This document shows, piece after piece, positions 37,201 through 49,200 of a DNA stretch of 64,000 nucleotides. The DNA comes from Choristoneura fumiferana (Eukaryota > Arthropoda > Insecta > Lepidoptera > Tortricidae). The DNA is taken from positions 13,001,915 to 13,065,914 of the forward strand of contig NC_133474.1 in NCBI RefSeq assembly GCF_025370935.1, read 5' to 3'. Every line of letters starts with the position of its first letter. The stretch's first letter is position 1. The translations under genes were made by a program, and so were the position numbers. The notes below the pieces were generated by a model that did no database searches, was not told the DNA's origin, and saw nothing but the letters and a program-made list of their open reading frames with translations.

Positions 37201-40200
37201 CTTAGGGTTGCCATAAGTCCCAGTACGCCGGGACATGTCCCGGTTTGAAGCATGGTGTCCCGGCGTCCCGGCCGATAAGCAAATTGTCCCGGTTTAAAAA
37301 TCATAATTATTTTCTAGGGGGCTGGACTTGCTAAATAATAATATACCTACAATAAACACGGCAAACTGGCTAAGCTATAACATAGCCGACAACGTGCATT
37401 TTCCACTTTGTAGCGAAAAGCGCCTACGACCAGGGAACCTGACTGGCGGGTTGCTGGCATTGAATGAGTTGTTTTGTGTTTAGGCAAGGACTAAACCTTT
37501 AAATAGCTATTGTTGTCATAAAAATTCCTTTAATTTTTTTTTAAAGATTCATTATTGGTAGTGTATCCCCAAGTTTTTTTCTTTAATTTTTACAAAGTCA
37601 TAGAGACTATGAAAATAAATATTTAGACCTACTAGAGAGTAGGTATACTATAGTTGTGTCCATACCACGAACCTAAAGAGTAATCTCGAGCCCGTCCAAT
37701 CACCGAATGAAAATACATTTGCACAATTTCACTAACATTAAAACCACTGAACTGAACTAAAAGCTACATAATGTTACTAAGATACACAGCCTAAATTCAT
37801 CATTATCATCATCATCATCTAAGCCTATATACGGTTATATGTAGAATGATAATAATATCGAAATGTAACTTGATGCATCGGAACAAACCTTATTTAAAAA
37901 ATAAGCGACTTTATGAAATTTTAAACGCTTGGCGGCGATTGCCACTAGCATAATCACAAAAGTGTAAAATTAATGTAATTTTACTTACCTGTAGACGTAA
38001 GTAACTTACCTGTTTATAGATGCAAATTGCGAGCTTTTGAGTAAGACAAAACTTTTAGTTTTTTATTTCGTCTTGAAGATTCAAGACAATTTAATGAATA
38101 AAGTTTTAAAGATAAAGCGGGTAATAATTAGAACTAAAACAGTTCATTTACTTATAAAAGTCTAGTTACGAGTATCTAAGATATTTAAAAGACCTGTACC
38201 TACTTAAAATAAGTTTTAAGAAACGTTTCTGTAGACTTTCCTGAAATACAAATCATAAGAATTTTAGATTTGTATTTATTTTGAGGTTATTTTTAGGGCA
38301 GAAAAATACTGTTTCTGTTTTTCTGCGTCACTAAACAATAAAATGCCTTGACAAAGATTCACAGAATAATCCAAAACTCGTCGAGCATACGTCGACCGTA
38401 AATACGTGAGTGACTCTCTGTATTCGACGTTTTTGAAAATACGGAACTAAAATTTAGTTCAACAGAGTAGACTCTAGACTAGAAGACAAATGAATTCACC
38501 TAATTGCACTGTTGTAGTACATACCTGGGTATTCATTGATGTATAAATTTCGAAAAAGCATCCTCTTCATTAAACTATCATGAAGTTACTCAGCTAATTT
38601 TGATAAAATTTCTAATTTGGGCAATAACTATATGTAATAATAACGATAAATGGAAATTATATAAACTTTTAAGCTTGGACTTGAACCAATTTAATAGTGG
38701 CAGGAAACGTTTTTCACCTAGTTTTCGAGGAGTTGTCAATTATTGTAGTAACTATCCTATTGCCCGCGACTGCGTCTGCGCAGAATTCGTATATCACTAC
38801 AAAAACTATCCTATGTTCCTTCCCCGGGACAAGTCAAGCATGTATAGGTAATATTAGTGGGACTTTAGCACGTTATTACCGACCTGAAAAACTGAAATTT
38901 AGAAAGACGCAGTGACATCACCTCGTTAATATAAATTAAATACCTTTAATTATTAATGAACTTAATTAATGATAATATTATAATATAATATTCAACACTT
39001 TCTTTAAATTCATCAAAATTAGAGTCCATCCAATTTTCAATTTAACATTATATTAATTTTATTTTGCCGGGGCAGATATTTGTATGAAAAATACGAACAA
39101 ATTCTCGGGTCTTGGGTGATTAATATGTATTTAAGTATGTATTTATCTATATAAGTATGTTTATCCGTTGCCTAGTGTCCATAGTACAAGCTTTGCTTAG
39201 ATTGGGACTAGGTCAATTGGTATCAAGTGTCCCATGATAATATTTATTTATTTCCTTTACAAATGAGGGAGATATGTATTCGACTGAATGTATGTTTGTA
39301 ATAATTTATACGTCTGAGAAACTAAAACTCTCACGTACCTACGTTTACGTAGGATTTATACAAAATACTGAACATTTTACTTAGTAAAAAAATATTAATC
39401 CGGATTTTATTCATATGTAAGCAAGAAGAAGACGGGGCATCTAAGATCATAGTCGTAATAGTTATAATCGACGTTATATACATAGTTTGCTGTTCCACTA
39501 TAACACAAAACAACAAAAAACACACAGCCTTCCATAATTCATGCATAAAATCCTGGCTACTATAATTGTCGGTACCTATAACCAGTTCTTTTGTTTTAGG
39601 TGAAAGTTCCGGGTCGTGTTCCGAAGAAGAAATTAACAATGTTATACCTGAAGAAGCAAGAGATCGCACTGAAGCGCACATGTGTCCCCGCTGCCAGGAG
39701 CAGTTTGACAATCTTCACGAGTTCCTGCATCACAAGCGGCTTTGTGATGAGAAGGCTCTCCAGATGGGTGAGGAGAGAATGCACTCCGATCCCGAGGAGA
39801 TGGTTGTGTCAGGAGACGAAGAAATGGATGAACCTAACAAGAGATTAGAACAAGTACGGAGGCATCGACAAGATGCCGCCAACAATAATAGCCTCGAAGA
39901 AGGTGAGGCAGAAGTGCCTGAGGCTGATGAACCACCGGTGGGACTCCCATTTCCCGTCGCCGGTCACGTGACGCTCGAGGCTCTCCAAAACACTAAAGTC
40001 GCCGTAGCGCAATTTGCTGCTACAGCGATGGCTAACAATGCCGATAACGAAGCGGCACTACATGAACTTGCCGTCCTACAGAGTACGCTTTTTACGCTGC
40101 AGCATCAACAAGTTTTTCAACTGCAGTTAATAAGGCAACTACAAAATCAGCTATCGCTTACGCAACGAAAAGAGGACACAGATGATAACCCATCGTTGCA

Positions 40201-43200
40201 CGAACCTGAAACGATAGTGACTACGCCTGCCGCTCGATCGCCGTCGCCGCCTCGTCCGCCGCGGGAGCCCTCACCCCCTACACCTATGCCTCCATCTAGC
40301 CAAAGCTTACCGTCTACCCACGCGCATCTTAATCCTAAGACGGAACAAATTTCCATTCCGAAAATCCATACCTCTACGCTACCCTCGATGTCCCACCCAC
40401 CATACAGTTCCATATCGTCGTCTTTAGCATCTACGATTATAACAAATAATGATCCACCACCCTCCCTCAATGAACCAAACACGCTTGAAATGCTTCAGAA
40501 ACGCGCCCAAGAAGTTCTTGATAACGCATCTCAAGGTCTGCTAGCAAATAATCTTGCCGATGAATTAGCGTTTCGTAAATCTGGAAAAATGTCACCCTAC
40601 GATGGAAAAACTGGAGGACGAAACGAACCATTCTTCAAACACCGCTGCCGATACTGCGGGAAAGTCTTTGGAAGTGATTCAGCGCTGCAAATCCACATTC
40701 GTTCGCACACAGGTGAACGGCCATTTAAATGTAATGTCTGTGGCTCCCGTTTCACGACCAAAGGGAATCTAAAAGTCCATTTCCAAAGACATACTTCAAA
40801 GTTCCCACATGTAAAGATGAACCCTAATCCGATACCAGAGCATTTGGACAAATACCATCCTCCATTATTAGCGCAACTATCGCCGGGACCAATCCCGGGC
40901 ATGCCACCCCACCCACTTCAGTTCCCTCCGGGTGGTCCAGGGCCTTTCCCGCCAGGCTTGCCATTATACAGACCACCACACCACGATCTCCTGCCTCCAC
41001 GTCCACTTGGAGATAAGACTTTACCCCCTCATCCATTGTTCGCAATGCGTGAAGAACAAGATGCTCCGGCTGATCTCAGTAAACCTTCCGCGCCGAGCCC
41101 TTCCAGATCTGTGCCCGAAATGTTTAAATCTGAGCCACAAGACGAAGAAAGCCAGCGAGATTCAAGTTATGAAGATACAGAACGCGTGTCACCTAAACGA
41201 GAACCAGAAGAAAACGATGCTACGCAAGAGGCTGAAAATGACAGATATCCCTCAACGTCGCCATACGACGAGTGCAGCATGGACTCGAAATACAGCAATG
41301 AAGAACATATTGGCAGAGAAAGTCCGCATGTGAAGCCCGATCCAGATCAACCGGAAAATTTATCAAGTAAGAATTCATCGATATCTGGACCAATTTCAAT
41401 AGCAACGGGACTACGTACTTTTCCTACTTTTCCTTTATTTCCCAATTCCCCGCCAAGCAGTATTTCGTCAGGTAGTTTAACTCCGTTCCACTCCTCCGTC
41501 TGTGGCGTCGTAGATCTAGCTCGCGACCCTTTGTATTATAATTCGCTTTTACCGCGTCCGGGTAGCAACGACAACTCGTGGGAAAATTTGATAGAGATAA
41601 CAAAAACATCAGAAACAACGAAATTACAGCAGTTGGTAGATAACATAGATAACAAAGTTTCTGATCCTAACGAATGCATAGTCTGTCATCGAGTTCTTTC
41701 TTGTAAAAGCGCATTACAAATGCATTATCGGACTCACACGGGTGAAAGACCGTTTCGATGTAAACTCTGCGGTCGGGCTTTTACCACTAAAGGCAATTTA
41801 AAGACGCATATGGGTGTACATCGTATTAGACCTCCTACTCAAATGTTACATCAATGTCCAGTTTGTCACAAGAAATTCTCAGATCCTTCTATTTTACACC
41901 AACATATTCGGCTTCACACTGGTGAACGCACCAATATTCAGTATGATCAGATTCGAAGTCTTGAAATTAACGGATACCCAACGTTAAGTAACGGATCAGA
42001 CGCCACTGATTTTCTTTCGTACCCGGTACCTCCACTACCACAATTCCCCACTCCGTCCACTCCCGGCGACCGACGGGCGGACTCCCGCGGGACCGACGAT
42101 GAGAGCGGCCGGGACGAGCGTGAGCCCGCTCATCGGGAGTTCGACGACGAATCAGATCCGAAGGATCGTCGAACTTCGCCGCTCTCCGTCTGCGCCTCGG
42201 CGTCCGAATGCGAAGTAAAAACCATCACCACAACGGCTTCCCTCCCATCGGCGACAGGTTCGGAGAGCGGGCGCAGCGCGCGGGCCTCGCCGCCGTCACC
42301 GACGCTGTCGAGCCTGTCCACGCCGCCGCGGCTGCCGCTGCACTCGCCGCTGCCATCGCCACCGACCCCGCTGGCAGCGCTCGGCGCGCTCGGAGGATCG
42401 CCCTTCAGCCCGCTCGGACTTGCGTTCCCTCCCGCAGGTATGCGATAGCGGGAACTTTTGTTTTCGTCCGCCCCGGTCGCCCGCACGTCCATTTCCCTCG
42501 AATCAATCACCATCCTCGCCTGCAAACTAACGAAAGATCGCTTGCCGGGCGCTCGAATACACGCTGAATGTAATTATACCTACAGTTATCTAACTCTAGA
42601 AGATGTTGAATCACCACTTCTACAGTGTAATCGTGCGTTCCGATTTAAATACAGTGTGGCATTGTGTTAGTATTGTAAAGAGGAATTGTTTGTGTACAGT
42701 GCGCGGCAACACAACGTGTAACATCTGCTACAAGACTTTTGCCTGCAACTCTGCGCTGGAGATACATTATCGAAGCCACACCAAAGAGCGTCCTTTCAAA
42801 TGTACTGTCTGCGATCGCGGATTTTCCACAAAGGTTAGTAGAGAAGTTGTTCTGCATTTTCTTTTCCTGTTATATTATATTGTGTTTACTCCCAACTCAC
42901 ACGATTTTTTTACAAGCTTATATTTTTCCAACTGATGGCACATGATTAAGACGTAAAATAACCAAATTTATGTGTTTAACAAATAAGGCGAACTTTACTA
43001 TCTCCCATGTCTGTCAAATCTTCATAAGCAGACACTCGACACCGATTGAGTGTTCTTGGCCGGCGGCCAGTCCATATCTTATTGTAACACAAATAGCGAC
43101 ATATGCGCGTTTACGTTTCCACTAATTTTCAGTAGACCCACATCTGCATAAGCCTCATTGACAATAAAATCTTTGAGTCATAAAATAAATTGTTTTACGG

Positions 43201-46200
43201 CTTGTAAATAACCGCGGCGCTATTTCGAGCGGCAAACTCGATCTTATAACAATCGTGATTGTTGTAACGCAAATAGATGTAAATAGTTCGTGTCCAATAG
43301 ATAGTCGTGTCAAGTGATCGGAGCATCGAACTCCAAGTTGGCTGTCTGGGTGACAAGTTGCCGGAGCGCGGAGGAACTTCTTACGCCGGTTTCATTTCGG
43401 CCAAGTTTCAGTGCATTAATTTTGCAAGCTGTAATTACGAGTCGCTAGTCGTCGTCTCTAGTTCGCATTAGTTCGACCGTTGTCTCCGCATCCAAGGCGT
43501 CGCCGACTTGAGTAATTGACGAGCAACTCGCAAACTTGTAGATGTAGGCTCACTTGCGCCGATTTAATCAAAACTGCACCGATGCCTCCCATCCCGACGG
43601 CGCGCCGGCTCGGATCAAATTGCGCTAAACAGATTTTTTATTGATTTATTAAGATAACAAAAGGATACTATTTCGTAAATTATGGTTTGGTCGTCTATAT
43701 AATTTAGCTCTTATTAGGTTTTATTACAAATTTAAGAAAAACCACATCAATCATTTGTTAGCAAGTAACTTTAATCTCGAATAAAATAATATTTTTTCGT
43801 TTATTTCATTCAATTATGACAAATATTAAATGTAATGTAGGTATGTAAGTTACTAACTGGAAATGTTTTACCTAGGTGTTTTATTATTTAAAAATTATGT
43901 ACTTACAAAAAATCACAAATTACCTAAATTATTTAATACCCATCAATTAATTGATAAATTAAGATAAGGTAACTCATTAATTTATAGTTAAATACAGTTG
44001 CTATCATAAACATCTGAACGCGATCATATGGTCAATCATTTTAGGTGTGTCAGATATTTTTTACCATCCTAGACAGCTTCGAAATTTATGGCGTTTGTCC
44101 CTCTACAAAAATAAAAATAACGCATACGTATATATACTAAAACTGGCATGTTGTAAATTGTACTTGTAAATTGTGCCTTTCAAATCTTGAAATGTAGAAA
44201 CATTGACAAAATAAAATCAACATGAAGATACTCCAACGTACTCGTAAGTATACCTACATCGCCAAGACGAAATGGTTTATAACAAGACTGCACGAAAACA
44301 ACTATCGGTAACTTAGCCTAAACGAATTAATTAAATAATTATATTAATAATAAATAAAGGTTGTTAAAAGCACGTTTATAGCGATTCAGGTTTTATACTC
44401 AGCTCAGCCAATATTTCAAGAGGGAAGGCTGCGCCCGCGCCGCCTCGCGAGCAGCGACACAAAAATGATAACTCATAAAAACAACGTCACGGAAAACGAT
44501 CGGAATATTAATTCACGTCGTAAAATATTTATTGCTTATAAATCCTTGAGCCTTTACCTACGCTTCTCGTCATAAAAAGATTATTTATGCTCGACAATGT
44601 AACATTTTTCGTAAATTACCAAAGTTTTGGCCTTATCAATAAAATATACTTATTTATATTTATGGTGGCGCCGCGAGTTATGAGTTTAAAGACCTCAATA
44701 ATGCAATCGTATTGTCGTTTCTAAAACCAATCTCCTATTTTAATAGGCTTTTGCGACATTTATATTGTTATAAAAGTCATACTATACCTACATATAACTA
44801 TACAGACATCAGTTGCAAATTAATACTGGAATAATTAACGCGTCGTCTGTGATCTGCAGGTTGAGATAATTTCCGACAAGTTGTAATAAACATGCATTAC
44901 CCTTAACAAGAAAATAAATTCATTGTCCCTGCTTGTAATTTTAATCGTGATCGTGAACATTCTTGAATTGCTAAAGAGAAAGTCCCATGTTACCTTAAGT
45001 CCAGCACGTCGGCTTGGCTTTTATTGGCCTACCTGATGTACTACAGATCACTTATAGTCTAACCCCTTGTTCATAAACGTCTATTATATATCTGGTAACT
45101 TCAATTAAATCTTAATTAATAAATCTCTATCGATACAATTGTCATTAGCCAATGTCGAGATTTGAACATGCAACCTTTTTAACTTGCAATGCTCCTCGTA
45201 GATATATTGTCTTCGAATAACGGCGAGGCGAATCTCAACTACTTCTTATGGTACGGATAGATATGTAAATAAAATGACGTGCAAGCACAGTTAATGAAAA
45301 GCAGTCAGCAAAACTTGTACTTTTTTATCAAAAACTTATTAATAGGTGAATATTAGCCAAAAGCTGTTTATTTATTATCCAGGGTGCGCCAGTCCAAACG
45401 TTACTCTTCCCATTTTTACGGCCCGGCACGACTACTGACCATCAGGGGTACAGCGAGTGTTTTCTCTATTCATTGCGCGTCCGAGACGCTCGCCACACAG
45501 TGACTACCAGCCAACACACGTAATAAACAGCGAAAGCTGTCGCCACGCCTCTGTTTTCTTGTACTCGTGGCCGAGCCGTTAAGAAAACTGTAACACTCGA
45601 TTACAAGAGGAGGTTAACTGACATTTGCTTGTCTTTATCTGACACTTTAAATAAAACAAATAAATAAATGTCCTCGTTAGTCCTCGCGTATAAAGAACTA
45701 ATTATCACTAAGAATAACGGCCGAACGCACTTTATAAAATACAAATTGTTCATTGAACAAAGAATTTTAAGAATGTGGAAATAATATCCAAAATAACAGA
45801 GCTGATGACCGCCGTCTTTGCCTTAAATACTACTTCTGTTAAAAAACTTAGGACTCAGGAGGATTCACAGGATAATTACCTACTCGTAACACCGATTGAA
45901 CTAGTTCTAGTAGTAAAATATTAAAAAGTCAATAAAACCGAAATGTGTGGGTAATAATTAAAAATATAACATGGCCAAAAAAAGTTTAAGCTCCTTGAAC
46001 ATGAAATTAACCCGAAACATGTCGAGCTAAACTCCATTTTAAGACGTGAGTTATCCGGTAGATACAATATCACTTGTCGTTGTTTTACAAAATAGATAAA
46101 AATCGAGAAGATATTTATTACCTAAAATATAACACGTTCTTTAAACTTTTTCTGCCATAGCCTCTTACACTGTTATAAATACCTAACCTAGTACAGTCGA

Positions 46201-49200
46201 CTTCAAAAAAATCGATAGGTAGGTACGGCCAAAGTTTTAATTATATGTGTACTTACGCGACATTAATTTTAAGTCAATAAAGCCGTGTATTCATACATAT
46301 TTCTGTTAATTTTGCCGTATTGATCTCTCTGTAGTCGACTGTACGTGTGCGAATGAAAACCAAGGAATGCAGCAACTTAACATAACGAATAGATATGTAT
46401 TGGAAAACACTGGAACTATCCGCCTGTGCCGTTAACATGCCCATTTGAAATTACAATAAGTCGATACCCACAGGCATCTAACTAAAGTTCACGAGCCAAA
46501 CATTCTATCCTTTACTGAAATCTACCAATCGTCGGTGATACTGCAATACCGCGTAACTGGCATTTTCCATAAGGTGTAATTTTCACTGTACTAACAGTAC
46601 CAACATCGTACTGTTCTGACAGTGAAAATTATACCTTATGGAAAATGTTAGTTTCGCGGTATTGCAGTATCACCAACGCAATGCAACGGTAAACACCGGT
46701 AGGTATAACAACGCAAAAAGAAAATTTACTTTAGTGATGACCCTTACATACTAGAAAAAAAGTAGTTTTGACCACTGGCTGGAAAACAAACTATGTAGTG
46801 CTTAGCTCTGTTTGGTAGTGTAAAAAATATGGAGTGTAGAATTTAAAAGAGGACAATCTCCGTGTAAACAAAAGTCTCCGTCGAAAAGTGTTAAATAGGT
46901 GGCTACTGCAAGTGAGTAAAGATAGAAAGCTTTATAACGATAATCACGGTGTTTTTAGTATGTTTTTAAAAGATCACGAAAATTCAATCACCTTCCACGT
47001 TTTCTCACAACAGTTATTTTAAAATATATTTAGTAACTTATTTCAGACACTCTTGCTACTCCTAGCGCCCATCTGGAGGGATTTGAAACTATAATTTACA
47101 CACTTTTGCGACATTTCCTTCATATGAGATAGTTGTCTTTTAAAACTCTACATTCCTTAGTCAAAATGTATGGAACTGTCAAGATTGGAATGAGCTTGAA
47201 CAACAACTACCTAACCTAACCGAGACTTTTCGGCAAGTGTCCATTAGTCTTTAACCTGGTTTAAGTTCTATACACTTTTTGACATTTCTAAACTGTGCTT
47301 AACAATCGAAAATATTTTCCAGTAAGTGGCCATAAGTGTTCAAACCTCCCAAATTACGGAACCCTAAAAATGGTTAAAAAAGAGACAGTCGAGTTGAAAA
47401 CAAAGCGAGAGCAAGTGAATACTTACATTTTTACAAAGAAAGATTGTATTTTACAATTAGTGTTGCTTATCAGTCAAACTATTTGATACATTTAAATAAA
47501 AATATATAATTGAATATCTTTTGGAAAGGTTATTACGACCAATACGAACATGGATAAATAAATTCATTCTCTGGCCGTATGATAGCGCAGCGAAATTATC
47601 GAAATACAATATTTATTTTGAAATGGGATCCACTATTATTGAAAAACGAAAACCAAACAGGGTAGGAATAATAATATTTAATATAAATACCTAATCTTCA
47701 CACGTAGACGGAGGCTACACGAACAATAAATACGTGTTCCGTCCATATTACCTGTTTTATTTCGTAAATACTGATAACCGTTAATATACGCTAGACTATT
47801 CGATAAGTACCTACATATCTACCACAATATTTGATATATAGCAGTACGATATTTATTGTACCTAACATGTAGCCTTCGCCGTTTAGGATCATAATTTATA
47901 AGTATCCACCTGCCTAGTGTCTAGGGTCAGCGACTATTTTTATGATTTTTCTTAAGGAAATAAATAATTTGAACCGACGTTTAGATGCACTAAATAAAAA
48001 ATAAATAACGTCACATTTTAATCATATCGTAGAATGTCATACGTTTAAAATAATCGGCACTGAATAGAAATTACTCTATTAAAATATAAATTATAGTATC
48101 AAGAAATAAAAACTCATACAACCTGTATTAATTTAAATTTAAATGAAAAATAAAACAACTCTACTTAGCGCAAAGGTACATACAGCGCCATCTAGCGTCA
48201 AATAGCGTACCACGCACATTTTCCACGACAGAACCCATTTAATTTTATTTTTCGTTTTCACCGATTCAAAACAAAGTCAAGAAGTTGCGGTTTGGAAAAA
48301 TGCATTGAATTCAAAATACACCTAACCTAACAAAAGTAAATAATAGTGCTAACAACCTAAACCGCGCTTGAAGCTAGAGACTTGAAAGTTGATAGACATT
48401 ATTCTTAAAGATCATAACGATGAAAAGAAATATTTCTTTGGAATTCCCACGGGATAGTGAACTAACCTATTTTTTAGGGTTCCTTAGTCAACTAGAAACC
48501 CTTATAGTTTCGCCATGTCTGTCCGTCTATCATATCAGTCACGCCGACAAAGTGGTAAAATTAAAATTAAAATTTGGGTACCTCCATACACGTATAATGC
48601 GGATTTTTTTTTTTTACTTCCACCCTATGTTGTGGGGTATCGTTGGATAGGTACCTATTTAAAAATGAATAGTGGTTTGCAAAACCATTTTTTGATAAAG
48701 TGAATATTTTCTAAGGTATACTCCGAAACTTTAAAAATGTGCCCCCCCCCCTCTAACTTTTGAACCGCATATCTAAAAAAATATGAAAAAAATCACGGTT
48801 AGGCTTAATAAAAACTTTCTAGGAAAATTATTTCGTAATAAACTTATAACCACATTTTATATTTGACATGATTTTAACAAGTACCTAATCTTTAACGCAT
48901 TAAGTATTTAGGTATTATAAGAACTTTCAAACAAACAATTGAAACTGAACTTTAACATCTAGTGTCTGCTTGATGTATCGACCTAAATATAGGTAGGTAC
49001 TTAATTACGTTGATGTAGCATTGCTGCATGTACCTAAGTGCGAGTAAAAAAAAACAAAAGACCAACAAGTTGTTTTTTCGTTTTGTATTGTTTCCTTGTT
49101 ATTTATGGCAGCAGCCAATTTGCATAATATTTTACTTAAACTTTTGTTGAACAAATTAACAATTGATTCATGTGTCATGTCAGCGTAGCCTACCTTCATT

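Larger units (their letters stand above)
31398..39599 (+). other. sal intron 1 (8.2 kb)
   Basis: Non-coding intron between alternative first exons and exon 2. It contains one member of an inverted repeat pair (33821-33926), an RTE-type LINE tail (35831-35885), a 'gtcccgg' repeat (37203-37300), a lepidopteran repeat fragment (38756-38850) and a 5'-truncated SINE (39063-39253). The rest is AT-rich sequence with tacctac/gtaggta runs. Two further donor-like sites (GAG|GTAGGT near 31463, AAC|GTGAGT near 31517) could end other untranslated first exons. Confidence 0.8.

Noticed and set aside
39566..39599. Use of the open frame upstream of the exon 2 acceptor as the true sal start
   Set aside because: There is no ATG in it, and a good acceptor (ttgttttag) precedes GTGAAAG; both candidate first exons fit its phase.
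40147..40482. Antisense 111-codon frame in sal exon 2
   Set aside because: Shadow of the Ser/Pro-rich coding strand; no homology.
42834..42935. Continuation of the sal exon 3 frame beyond the donor
   Set aside because: It would destroy the finger; splicing to 51045 restores GNMKQHMLTH exactly.
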